The notes below the pieces were generated by a model that did no database searches, was not told the DNA's origin, and worked only from the letters and a program-made list of their open reading frames with translations. Shown here in pieces: positions 1-5,769 of a DNA stretch of 8,193 bases; positions within the stretch are counted from its first letter, which is position 1; the number at the start of each line of letters is the position of its first letter. Source of the DNA: an uncultured Peptococcaceae bacterium (GTDB lineage Bacteria; Bacillota; Peptococcia; Peptococcales; Peptococcaceae). The DNA is taken from the NCBI GenBank assembly GCA_902492275.1, contig CABUKW010000136.1, positions 1 through 8,193 of the forward strand, in the 5' to 3' direction. The position numbers were made by a program, and so were the translations under genes.

Positions 1-2097
1 TTCCACATCAGCCGGAGCCACCATCATCAAATCGGCCAACTCGTCAATCAGCACCACAATATAAGGCATCACTTCAATGGCCGCTTTTTCTTCTTCTGTC
101 TGCGCAGCGGCAATCCGTTCCTCTGACAATTTATTGAACCGCGGCATGTCCTTTACACCGTTCGCTGCGAACACTTCATAGCGACGGTCCATTTCCTGCA
201 CCGCCCACCGCAAAGCAGAAGCCGCTTTTTTGGGGTCAGTCACTACCGGCGAAATCAGATGGGGAATACCGTTATAATTGCCCAATTCCACCTTTTTCGG
301 ATCCACCATTACGAATTTTACCTCATCAGGCGTAGCTTTATACAAAACGCTATTAATTAACGTATTGATGCAAACTGATTTCCCCGAACCAGTCGATCCG
401 GCAATCAACAGATGGGGCATTTTGGATAAATCGGCCACTACCGCTTGTCCGCTGATGTCCTTGCCCAAGGCCACTGTCAATTTTGACTTGCTGTTCTGGA
501 AAGCATCGCTTTCAATTAATTCCCGTAAACAAACTGTGGTCGTGGACTTATTGGGAATTTCGATTCCTACCGCCGCCTTGCCGGGAATGGGCGCTTCAAT
601 GCGCACGCCGGCCACCGCCATACTCAGCGCAATATCGTCGGCCAGATTGACAATTTTACTCACTTTGATGCCTGCTGCCGGTTGAAATTCATAGCGGGTG
701 ATGGCCGGACCGCAGCTCACATCGGCAATTTTGCCCCTTACGCCAAAATCGCTCAAGGTTTTCTCCAGCCGCTCCACATTCTGCATGATTTCATTCATAT
801 TCTTCCCGCCAGAGGCATTTTTATTTTCCTCCAGCAAATCAATGGACGGAAAATGATATACACCGTCTTCCGGCTGTTCTGGCACCGGTTTCGCTGCATT
901 CTCTGGCACAGTCTCTGTCGAAGCCTCTGCTGTCACAATTTCCGCTTCCGCTGCTTCTGGCGCTGCGCTGGCCGTTTCTTTCGCTGCAGGTTTCTGCGTT
1001 TTTTGTTTTACCGCTTCTTTTGGCTCCACGGATTTTTCCGACTGCTTCACCTGCCGCTTTTCCAACAACTGCTGGAAATCCTCCACCGAATCCTGGATGT
1101 AGTACGGCTCTTCAACTAAGGGTTCCCGTGGGCTGAGTCCCACGCGGGGTTCCTGTTCGTCCAACGCCTTATGAATTTCCACCAAACTGCTTAAAATTAC
1201 CGGTTTTTCTTTCGGAATTACTACATATTCGGTGCCTGTATAACGGGACCGCGGACTTGCCAGCTCTTGCTGTTCTTCTTCTACAAAAAAATTCTTCAGG
1301 CGGCCCCATTTTTTTTCTTTCTGCTTAGGCTGCTTTTGCTGTACCGACACGTTCTGATCGGAAGCAGGGTTCGGTTCTACGCGCCGCGCCGTTGACTGCC
1401 CTTTGATCTTATTTTTTTTCACCGGCTCCGCTTTTGCAGCAGATGACTCCACCGCTTCCTCATACTCGTCGTCGGTTTCCTCGATAAAAATAAAATGCAG
1501 CAGGGCTTCCTTAATTTGCTCCAACCGCTGCTGAACAGCGGCAAAAAAATCTCCGCCTTTGCCCAGCACAGCCCCTTGGGCAATCAACACCACCGCAATC
1601 ATAGCCACGCAAAACAGCACGATATAAGCGCCTACTGTGCCCAGCGCCTTCTGCAGCAACAGCGACAACGCCGCACCAATAACGCCGCCGCCATTGCCGG
1701 ATAACCCCAGCAGCAAATCATCTTTGGCATCGATATAGGTGACGTTCATGTGCAATACAGCCAGCACTGTCAATCCTGCCAGCACGCCGCCTGTCACCTG
1801 CATTTGGGTGAAATGCTTACCGGATAACAGGCACAGTCCGCACAGGCAAAGCAAAAATGGAAATAACACAATGCCCCGGCCCATCAGCCCGTGCATCAGA
1901 AGATAAATCAAACCGCCTAAAAAGCCCATTTTTTCTTGCAAGAGGGCACCGTAGGCACCAATCTCCATGCCAGCGCCAGAAGGCGCCTGAAAAATAATCC
2001 AGCCTGTATAAATGGTTAAAGCTAATAAGCCGATTCCTAACAACACATGGGTAATATTGACTGACGATTCTTTCTCTAGCTTTTTGCTCTTACTCAT
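1..2097 (-). CDS. ftsK: FtsK/SpoIIIE-family DNA translocase, C-terminus cut by window edge
   Basis: Membrane-anchored, hexameric ATP-driven DNA pump that moves chromosome ends through the closing division (or sporulation) septum. The frame is open for 699 codons and runs off the left edge. The start ATG at 2097 follows GGGGTGAG (2101-2108). Residues about 15-170 hold four or more hydrophobic segments, the usual FtsK membrane domain. Residues about 185-415 are a charged linker rich in Glu, Lys, Gln and Pro. The motor starts near FPSIDLL (416-422). Walker A is AGSTGSGKS (566-574, Lys573) and Walker B is VVLIDELAD (Asp685, Glu686). The rest of the motor and the DNA-reading gamma winged helix would lie to the left of the window. 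Seen: motifs and membrane segments. Known: these define the family. Whether it acts mainly in division or sporulation cannot be told from sequence. No gene precedes it in its transcription unit, because a terminator stands just upstream. Confidence 0.97.
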   Translation of the reverse strand, partial: MSKSKKLEKESSVNITHVLLGIGLLALTIYTGWIIFQAPSGAGMEIGAYGALLQEKMGFLGGLIYLLMHGLMGRGIVLFPFLLCLCGLCLLSGKHFTQMQVTGGVLAGLTVLAVLHMNVTYIDAKDDLLLGLSGNGGGVIGAALSLLLQKALGTVGAYIVLFCVAMIAVVLIAQGAVLGKGGDFFAAVQQRLEQIKEALLHFIFIEETDDEYEEAVESSAAKAEPVKKNKIKGQSTARRVEPNPASDQNVSVQQKQPKQKEKKWGRLKNFFVEEEQQELASPRSRYTGTEYVVIPKEKPVILSSLVEIHKALDEQEPRVGLSPREPLVEEPYYIQDSVEDFQQLLEKRQVKQSEKSVEPKEAVKQKTQKPAAKETASAAPEAAEAEIVTAEASTETVPENAAKPVPEQPEDGVYHFPSIDLLEENKNASGGKNMNEIMQNVERLEKTLSDFGVRGKIADVSCGPAITRYEFQPAAGIKVSKIVNLADDIALSMAVAGVRIEAPIPGKAAVGIEIPNKSTTTVCLRELIESDAFQNSKSKLTVALGKDISGQAVVADLSKMPHLLIAGSTGSGKSVCINTLINSVLYKATPDEVKFVMVDPKKVELGNYNGIPHLISPVVTDPKKAASALRWAVQEMDRRYEVFAANGVKDMPRFNKLSEERIAAAQTEEEKAAIEVMPYIVVLIDELADLMMVAPADVE

Positions 2098-2133
2098 ATT
2101 CTCACCCCAAACAAATCTTATTCAAGACGATTT

Positions 2134-2162
2134 ATTATACCATTACTTATCCGTAAAAGAAA
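2134..2162 (-). promoter_or_regulatory. Probable ftsK promoter
   Basis: On the minus strand there is a perfect -10 TATAAT (2134-2139) with a weak -35 TTTCTT (2157-2162) at 17-bp spacing. It lies between the upstream terminator and the ftsK ribosome binding site, so ftsK is probably transcribed on its own. Confidence 0.5.
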
Positions 2163-2187
2163 GCAAATGTTCTTAAAAAAATAAAAA

Positions 2188-2220
2188 ACGATAGAAACTG
2201 CCTTCCCCGTTTCCTATCGT
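2188..2220 (-). terminator. Bidirectional intrinsic terminator after yjdF
   Basis: Arms ACGATAG-AAAC (from 2188) and GTTT-C-CTATCGT (to 2220) pair with one bulged base around a CCTTCCCC-type loop. On the minus strand the hairpin is followed by a long T-rich run (complement of 2173-2187); on the plus strand by TTTT. It closes the yjdF transcript and isolates ftsK. Confidence 0.85.
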
Positions 2221-2245
2221 TTTTATCACGCTTACTTTGCTTTGA

Positions 2246-2657
2246 CTACCGTCCGCGGTGTTTTGCTTTCTTCTTTTGCTGACGGAGCGCATACTGCTGC
2301 TGTTGCCGTTCCTCCCGACGCTGTTTTTGCCGCGTCTTTCTATCCAGAACGGCCTGCTGTTGCTGCAGCTTTAAGGCTTGCTGGGCTTTAGTGCCTATAT
2401 CGCCTGTTTGCCGCAAGCACTTTCCAATTTGCCGCTGCAGCCGTTTTGGATTACGCATGGTCTGCTGCACCATTTCCTGTTCCATTACCGGCGTAAAGGA
2501 CAAACGGCGAAAGTTTCCCTCCAACCAGTCATAAACCTGACCATCGGAAGATTCAGCACCAAAAACGGTACGGCACACCCGATAGCCCAATTGGTCGGTG
2601 CGTTCTCCAGAACGGCTCTGCAAACAGCACCGTCAACGTAGCTGTGACCTGTTCCAA
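2246..2657 (-). pseudogene. yjdF: yjdF (DUF2992) gene with N-terminal frameshift
   Basis: YjdF/DUF2992 proteins are small, basic and of unknown biochemical role; the family is known for control by an azaaromatic-sensing riboswitch. The downstream frame (codons from about 2623 to the TAG at 2246) carries the family signature: FGAESSD, NPKRLQR, GTKAQQALK and a basic tail ending KKKAKHRGR. The family's expected start, of the type LTV.F..PFW, is present in another frame: a TTG codon at 2657, 7 bases after AAGGAGGG, reads MEQVTATLTVLFAEPFW. Between TTC-TGG and GAA-CGC (E-R-T-D) only one base remains, where homologues have about four residues, so about 11 bases seem lost. The downstream frame alone could start at TTG 2623 but has no ribosome binding site there. 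I infer a recent pseudogene or a sequence error. An 11-base gap is not a typical homopolymer error. Family assignment is firm; the inactivation is less so. Confidence 0.75.
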
Positions 2658-2768
2658 AGCAATCCCTCCTTTCCTGACACGTACACAAAGAAGGGACAAC
2701 CAAGGAGGCAGGTTACTGATCCTGGATAGGACGCCCGGACTACCAACCGGACTGTGTTTTTATCTCTG
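2658..2768 (-). ncRNA. Structured 5' leader of yjdF, candidate yjdF riboswitch
   Basis: The ~110-nt leader between the yjdF promoter and the TTG start contains CCTCCTT (complement of 2701-2707), which is exactly complementary to the AAGGAGG of the ribosome binding site (complement of 2665-2673). The CCTCCTT is itself enclosed in an AACC...GGTT hairpin, so two alternative folds are possible: site free or site hidden. Further upstream are short self-pairing segments CCGG...CCGG and TCCT...AGGA. Known: yjdF genes in Bacillota commonly carry the yjdF/azaaromatic riboswitch, which acts on translation. I did not match the published consensus base by base, so the class is inferred from position, gene and the switch-like pairing. 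Confidence 0.6.
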
Positions 2769-2775
2769 CTCTTTC

Positions 2776-2784
2776 ATTATAACA
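2776..2784 (-). promoter_or_regulatory. Extended -10 promoter of yjdF
   Basis: Minus-strand TGTTATAAT is a perfect extended -10 (TGnTATAAT). No good -35 is visible, which extended -10 promoters tolerate. Transcription would start near 2768, giving the long structured leader. Confidence 0.65.
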
Positions 2785-2829
2785 GATTTTCCTTCAACCC
2801 GTTAGTATTTTTTCATCCACCGATAAGAC

Positions 2830-2864
2830 AAAATGCTCCACCGCTACTTGCAGTGAAGCATTTT
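2830..2864 (-). terminator. Terminator of tRNA-Arg(CCG)
   Basis: AAAATGCT (2830-2837) pairs with AGCATTTT (2857-2864); after one mismatch CAC/GTG adds three pairs, around an 11-base loop. The A-rich and T-rich flanks make it usable in both directions. It begins about 5 bases past the tRNA 3' end. Confidence 0.75.
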
Positions 2865-2868
2865 TCAA

Positions 2869-2940
2869 TACGCCTGATTGGAATCGAACCAACGCACCTG
2901 GCTCCGGAGGCCAGTGCTCTATCCACTGAGCTACAGGCGC
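2869..2940 (-). tRNA. tRNA-Arg(CCG)
   Basis: Minus-strand cloverleaf with acceptor GCGCCTG/CAGGCGT (first pair G-T), D arm GCTC/GAGC, anticodon stem CTGGC/GCCAG around CTCCGGA (anticodon CCG), and T arm with GTTCGAAT. CCA is not encoded. It stands alone with its own promoter and terminator. Anticodon CCG reads only CGG, a codon usually rare in such genomes. Confidence 0.97.
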
Positions 2941-2954
2941 AAATTACCTTTAAT

Positions 2955-2983
2955 ATAATACTCGAAATCGCTGCATTTGTAAA
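2955..2983 (-). promoter_or_regulatory. Promoter of tRNA-Arg(CCG)
   Basis: Minus-strand -35 TTTACA (2978-2983), 17-bp spacer, -10 TATTAT (2955-2960). Predicted start is a few bases before the tRNA 5' end at 2940. Confidence 0.8.
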
Positions 2984-3099
2984 GCCTTTTTCCTGAGTTT
3001 TTTCTAAAAAAATAAAAAACACCTATGGCTGCACCAATCAGCAACCCATCAACGGAACCTGCCTGTTAAAAAATCCAGAAAAAATTTGCCATTTTTCAA

Positions 3100-3111
3100 G
3101 AACAAAAGTTT
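3100..3111 (+). promoter_or_regulatory. LexA operator (SOS box) of lexA
   Basis: GAACAAAAGTTT matches the Gram-positive SOS box core GAAC-N4-GTTY, with one imperfect half. It overlaps the -35 of the lexA promoter (3109-3114), so bound LexA would block RNA polymerase. This is the expected autorepression arrangement. Binding is inferred. Confidence 0.75.
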
Positions 3112-3138
3112 GCATTCCTCAGCGTTTTATTATATAAT
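3109..3138 (+). promoter_or_regulatory. lexA promoter
   Basis: -35 TTTGCA (3109-3114), 18-bp spacer, perfect -10 TATAAT (3133-3138). Start of transcription near 3145 gives a leader of about 48 nt. Confidence 0.8.
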
Positions 3139-3142
3139 AGGA

Positions 3143-3163
3143 CCATATATAAGCGCCATATAT
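3143..3163 (+). repeat. Direct repeat CCATATAT in lexA leader
   Basis: Two exact copies of CCATATAT (3143-3150 and 3156-3163) with a 13-base period, just downstream of the lexA -10. They could be chance in AT-rich DNA or a second regulator site. Confidence 0.4.
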
Positions 3164-3192
3164 TTATGATTTTATAATAAGGAGTGTAAACT

Positions 3193-3840
3193 ATGAGAAC
3201 AAAAGAACGGGGGCTCAGCAAACGGCAAGCCGAAATTTTAGACTATATTGTCCGTCAAATCAATCTCAAAGGCTATCCGCCATCGGTACGGGAAATTGGC
3301 GAGGCTGTAGGACTGCAATCCAGCTCCACGGTACACAATCATCTTACCCAGTTAGAGCAAAAGGGCTACATTCGCCGAGACCCTACCAAACCAAGAGCTA
3401 TCATGGTATTGAAAACAAACGACGAAATGGATGCGTTCTATGAAGAAGAAAAACCTTTCGATGAAATGATTAACGTGCCGATTATCGGCGCAGTAGCCGC
3501 CGGGACGCCCATTCTGGCCAGTCAGAATGTCGAAGACACCATCACCTTTCCCATGCATTTAATTCGCAGCAACAATTCCTTCATGCTGCGCGTAAAAGGC
3601 GACAGTATGATTAATGCCGGTATCTTTGACGGCGACTTGCTGATCGTTACGCCGCAAAAGGTAGCCAACAACGGCGATATCGTTGTAGCCGTAATTGGCG
3701 AAGAAGCCACTGTAAAGACTTTTTACCGGGAAAAAGGCCGTATTCGCCTGCAGCCGGAAAACGACTCCATGGATCCAATCTATGTCACCGAGGTGGAGTT
3801 AGCCGGAAAAGTCACCGGGTTATTCCGCTCTATGCATTGA
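3193..3840 (+). CDS. lexA: LexA, SOS-response repressor and self-cleaving serine protease
   Basis: Represses DNA-damage genes; RecA-ssDNA filaments stimulate its self-cleavage. 215 residues, close to the family's usual 200-220. Residues 1-72 form the winged helix-turn-helix, with LSKRQAEILDYI, PPSVREIGEAVGLQS and KPRAIMV as in other LexA proteins. The cleavage pair is Ala103-Gly104 in GAVAAGTP. Catalytic Ser138 lies in VKGDSM and Lys175 in ATVKTF, so the peptidase S24 domain is complete. The ATG at 3193 follows AAGGAGTG (about 3179-3186). It is a single-gene unit: own promoter with SOS box upstream, strong terminator 4 bases after the stop. Neighbouring genes are on the opposite strand. All expected residues are present, so function is well supported. 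Confidence 0.98.
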   Translation: MRTKERGLSKRQAEILDYIVRQINLKGYPPSVREIGEAVGLQSSSTVHNHLTQLEQKGYIRRDPTKPRAIMVLKTNDEMDAFYEEEKPFDEMINVPIIGAVAAGTPILASQNVEDTITFPMHLIRSNNSFMLRVKGDSMINAGIFDGDLLIVTPQKVANNGDIVVAVIGEEATVKTFYREKGRIRLQPENDSMDPIYVTEVELAGKVTGLFRSMH

Positions 3841-3844
3841 GCAA

Positions 3845-3886
3845 AAACCGCCCGCTATCTGCTAGAACACAGATAACAGGCGGTTT
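3845..3886 (+). terminator. lexA terminator
   Basis: AAACCGCC (3845-3852) pairs with GGCGGTTT (3879-3886); after a 3x3 internal loop TATCTG (3856-3861) pairs with CAGATA (3870-3875) around an 8-base loop. A short T-rich end follows. The next 147 bases (3887-4033) hold nothing I recognise. Confidence 0.85.
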
Positions 3887-4033
3887 CTTACTGTAAACTA
3901 TATTCTATATCAAAAATCTAAAGCAACTCCTAAACAGGACAGAAGTAAAATAACTCTTTCCAACACGATACAGTCTTCCCTCTGAAGATCCCGAAAAAAA
4001 TCCCCATCGCTCCGTCACAGTAGATGATATGGC

Positions 4034-4294
4034 TCACTTCGCCATTTTCAACTGCAATCTGGCTATATCACAAATATTTTTATCTGTTAAGCCTGATAAT
4101 TCCTTATTCTGATTTTCCAGCGCAGCAATATTCTCATTGGTCCCATTCACGACTTCCAGAACAGTAGCAAGATTTTGCTTTGTTTCAAATTGTCCTTGCT
4201 TCAACTCTTTTACATCCTGTTTTAATTCAGAAATATCGCTTTTTATATCTTTTAATTCTGACAGAATTAACATTAAAGTATCATTCATATCCAT
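4034..4294 (-). CDS. Small coiled-coil protein of unknown function
   Basis: 86 residues starting at ATG 4294, which follows AGGGGAGGTG at good spacing; the longer frame up to 4348 runs into the promoter and is rejected. After MDMNDTLM the chain has regular heptads: LSELKDIKSDI, SELKQDVKELKQ, then a second stretch around TVLEVVNGTNENIAALENQNKEL, and ends DIARLQLKMAK. No signal peptide, membrane segment or cysteine cluster. It is highly charged, probably cytoplasmic and oligomeric. Many Bacillota carry short orphan proteins of this build, often near phage or regulatory genes, but no partner is adjacent here: lexA is convergent and the tRNA operon lies upstream. It has its own promoter. I do not recognise a family or function. 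Confidence 0.75.
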   Translation of the reverse strand: MDMNDTLMLILSELKDIKSDISELKQDVKELKQGQFETKQNLATVLEVVNGTNENIAALENQNKELSGLTDKNICDIARLQLKMAK

Positions 4295-4315
4295 GGAAAA
4301 CACCTCCCCTTTTAT

Positions 4316-4344
4316 ATTATAACATTGCAATGCATACAGAACAA
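4316..4344 (-). promoter_or_regulatory. Promoter of the coiled-coil gene
   Basis: Minus-strand extended -10 TGTTATAAT (TATAAT at 4316-4321) with -35 TTGTTC (4339-4344) at 17 bp. The leader to the ATG at 4294 is short and contains only the ribosome binding site. Confidence 0.75.
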
Positions 4345-4362
4345 GCAAAAAAGCGGCGCGTT

Positions 4363-4473
4363 TTATTTTTCAGCGCATTCTTGGCAAAACAAAAAGTTAT
4401 CATGATGTAATAAAGCATGTTGAGATGGTTTTTCATCATATTGGCAATCATAAAAAAACGATGACATCCGCAT
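4363..4473 (-). other. Possible small Cys-motif ORF or gene remnant after the tRNA operon
   Basis: A minus-strand frame of 36 codons from ATG 4473 (or 34 from ATG 4467) to TAA at 4363 reads, near its end, DCQYDEKPSQHALLHH and FLFCQECAEK. One cysteine plus a CxxC with nearby histidines resembles a tiny zinc-binding knuckle. However, no ribosome binding site precedes either ATG, and both starts lie inside the terminator hairpin of the tRNA operon. It may be the tail of a lost gene or chance. I would not annotate it as a protein without homologues. Confidence 0.25.
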
Positions 4474-4492
4474 CGCTGCAGATATCATCGTT
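4457..4492 (-). terminator. Terminator of the tRNA operon
   Basis: AACGATGA (4457-4464) pairs with TCATCGTT (4485-4492); after one mismatch ATC/GAT adds three pairs around a 12-base loop. On the minus strand it is followed by a run of seven T (complement of 4452-4458). It begins 14 bases beyond the last tRNA. Confidence 0.9.
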
Positions 4493-4505
4493 GAGCAAAA
4501 AAATA

Positions 4506-4580
4506 TGGAGCGGAAGACGAGATTCGAACTCGCGACCCTCGCCTTGGCAAGGCGATGCTCTACCACTGAGCCACTTCCGC
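4506..4580 (-). tRNA. tRNA-Gly(GCC)
   Basis: Acceptor GCGGAAG/CTTCCGC, anticodon stem TCGCC/GGCGA around TTGCCAA (anticodon GCC), T loop TTCGAAT, discriminator U, and an encoded CCA (complement of 4506-4508). Last gene of the eight-tRNA operon. Confidence 0.98.
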
Positions 4581-4600
4581 ATATGAAATTGTAAAACTAG

Positions 4601-4681
4601 TGCGGGTGAAGGGACTTGAACCCATACGGTATAACCGCCAGATCCTAAGTCTGGTGCGTCTGCCAATTCCGCCACACCCGC
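4601..4681 (-). tRNA. tRNA-Leu(TAG)
   Basis: Class II tRNA with long variable arm CGGT-TAT-ACCG. Acceptor GCGGGTG/CACCCGC, anticodon stem CCAGA/TCTGG around CTTAGGA (anticodon TAG), discriminator A. The next bases are CTA, so CCA is not encoded. Confidence 0.97.
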
Positions 4682-4699
4682 AAGGGATAAAAAAGCAAA

Positions 4700-4772
4700 T
4701 GCGCTATCCGCGATTCGAACGCGGGACACCCTGATTAAAAGTCAGGTGCTCTGCCGACTGAGCTAATAGCGC
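4700..4772 (-). tRNA. tRNA-Lys(TTT)
   Basis: Acceptor GCGCTAT/ATAGCGC, anticodon stem CCTGA/TCAGG around CTTTTAA (anticodon TTT), T arm CGCG-TTCGAAT-CGCG, discriminator A. CCA is not encoded. Confidence 0.98.
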
Positions 4773-4779
4773 AGATTAA

Positions 4780-4854
4780 TGGCTGGGGTGGCAGGACTCG
4801 AACCTACGAATGCGGGAGTCAAAGTCCCGTGCCTTACCACTTGGCTACACCCCA
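4780..4854 (-). tRNA. tRNA-Gln(TTG)
   Basis: Acceptor TGGGGTG/CACCCCA (U1-A72, typical of tRNA-Gln), anticodon stem CGGGA/TCCCG around the loop with anticodon TTG, discriminator G, and encoded CCA (complement of 4780-4782). Confidence 0.98.
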
Positions 4855-4900
4855 CTGAAGGTTAATACGCACTGATACCCTGCTAACCAAAAGGAGATAG

Positions 4901-4974
4901 GGTGGATGATGGGGATCGAACCCACGAATGCCGGAGCCACAATCCGGTGTGTTAGCCACTTCACCACATCCACC
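4901..4974 (-). tRNA. tRNA-His(GTG)
   Basis: Acceptor of eight pairs GGTGGATG/CATCCACC, including the extra G(-1) opposite C73 that marks histidine tRNAs. Anticodon stem CCGGA/TCCGG around TTGTGGC (anticodon GTG). CCA is not encoded (CTA follows). Confidence 0.98.
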
Positions 4975-4982
4975 ATATATCA

Positions 4983-5056
4983 TGTGCCAGGAGGGACTCG
5001 AACCCCCGACCCTCGGCTTAGAAGGCCGATGCTCTATCCAGCTGAGCTACTGGCAC
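4983..5056 (-). tRNA. tRNA-Arg(TCT)
   Basis: Acceptor GTGCCAG/CTGGCAC, D arm GCTC/GAGC, anticodon stem TCGGC/GCCGA around CTTCTAA (anticodon TCT, reads AGA/AGG), T loop TTCGAGT, discriminator A. CCA is not encoded. Confidence 0.98.
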
Positions 5057-5059
5057 CCA

Positions 5060-5133
5060 TGGAGCGGGTGATGGGAATCGAACCCACGTAGCTGGCTTGG
5101 AAGGCCAGAACTCTACCATTGAGCTACACCCGC
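5060..5133 (-). tRNA. tRNA-Gly(TCC)
   Basis: Acceptor GCGGGTG/CACCCGC, anticodon stem CTGGC/GCCAG around CTTCCAA (anticodon TCC), T loop TTCGATT, discriminator U, and encoded CCA (complement of 5060-5062). Three bases separate it from tRNA-Arg(TCT). Confidence 0.98.
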
Positions 5134-5155
5134 AACTTCGTCATAAAAAGAAGTA

Positions 5156-5229
5156 TCGGGGTGGAGGGATTCGAACCCCCGGCCCCATGGTCCCAAACCA
5201 CGTACTCTACCAAACTGAGCCACACCCCG
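5156..5229 (-). tRNA. tRNA-Pro(TGG)
   Basis: First gene of the operon. Acceptor CGGGGTG/CACCCCG, anticodon stem CGTGG/CCATG (one G-T pair) around TTTGGGA (anticodon TGG), T loop TTCGAAT, discriminator A. CCA is not encoded. Confidence 0.97.
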
Positions 5230-5257
5230 TTATGCTTCTGTCCTGACGACGAAAATC

Positions 5258-5286
5258 ATTCTATCAGATTCTACAGGTTTTGGCAA
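5258..5286 (-). promoter_or_regulatory. Promoter of the tRNA operon, overlapping the 3' end of the phosphoesterase gene
   Basis: Minus-strand -35 TTGCCA (5281-5286), 17-bp spacer, -10 TAGAAT (5258-5263); a second TAGAAT lies 10 bases upstream. The -35 and part of the spacer are coding sequence of the upstream gene (stop at 5271-5273). No hairpin terminator separates the two, so some read-through into the tRNAs is possible. Confidence 0.75.
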
Positions 5287-5768
5287 GCTTTTTTTTCATA
5301 TTTTTTGAAGAAATTTTCATCTTTTTTATCGGAAAGCGTCAATAAGCCCCAGGAAGCCGTATGGAAAGCCACATTTAACGAACTAGCCGAACCAGGATTG
5401 ATCAAAACAACCTCGCCTTCTTCGTAAACAGCCTGATGGGTATGTCCGAATAAAACAAAATCCACCTGCTGCTCCAGGCCTCGATAATAAATCTGCTGCA
5501 GCCCCTGTTTTACACCATAGCGGTGACCGTGACACAACAAAAGCCGCCAGCCGCCCAATTCCACCAATTGTTCCTCCGGCCCGTCAACAGCCGAATCACA
5601 ATTACCGCGCACAATAAAAGCGGGCACTTGCAGAGCCTTGGCCAACTGCTTGCCATCACTGGCATGGTCGCCCAGGAAAATAAGATAATCAACAGGCCCG
5701 TCCTGTCTGACGGCCTGCTCCACGAAAGGCCAATTGCCATGGGTATCGCTCACCACTGCAAGTTTCAT
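5271..5768 (-). CDS. YfcE/YsnB-type metallophosphoesterase
   Basis: 165 residues, normal for this calcineurin-like family of small two-metal phosphodiesterases (B. subtilis YsnB, E. coli YfcE, MJ0936). All metal and active-site motifs are seen: SDTHG (Asp8, His10), FLGDH (Asp34), RGNCD (Asn56), CHGH (His80, His82), FGHTH (His109, His111), followed by INPGSAS. The physiological substrate is not known for the family. The ATG at 5768 lies one base after the rdgB stop, and its ribosome binding site GGAGG is inside the rdgB 3' end, so the two are translationally coupled. The rdgB-ysnB pairing is also seen in B. subtilis (ysnA-ysnB), which suggests a shared housekeeping role. The C-terminus is Lys-rich (KKDENFFKKYEKK) and overlaps the tRNA promoter. 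Confidence 0.93.
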   Translation of the reverse strand: MKLAVVSDTHGNWPFVEQAVRQDGPVDYLIFLGDHASDGKQLAKALQVPAFIVRGNCDSAVDGPEEQLVELGGWRLLLCHGHRYGVKQGLQQIYYRGLEQQVDFVLFGHTHQAVYEEGEVVLINPGSASSLNVAFHTASWGLLTLSDKKDENFFKKYEKKACQNL

Positions 5769-5769
5769 C

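Noticed and set aside
278..1119. Plus-strand open frames antisense to the translocase gene
   Set aside because: They are shadows of the FtsK coding frame, have no ribosome binding sites and show no family character.
2485..2703. 72-codon minus-strand frame across the yjdF leader
   Set aside because: It runs through the structured leader in a frame unrelated to either YjdF part; the YjdF-like peptides lie in the other two frames.
3024..3068. 14-codon plus-strand frame starting ATGGCTGCACC
   Set aside because: No ribosome binding site, no promoter, and too short to support.
4295..4348. Longer N-terminus of the coiled-coil protein
   Set aside because: It would be translated from its own promoter region; the strong ribosome binding site serves ATG 4294.
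4448..5427. Open frames on both strands across the tRNA cluster
   Set aside because: These are translated tRNA genes; peptides such as GVAELADAPDLGSGG and MGIEPT are well-known artefacts of tRNA sequence.
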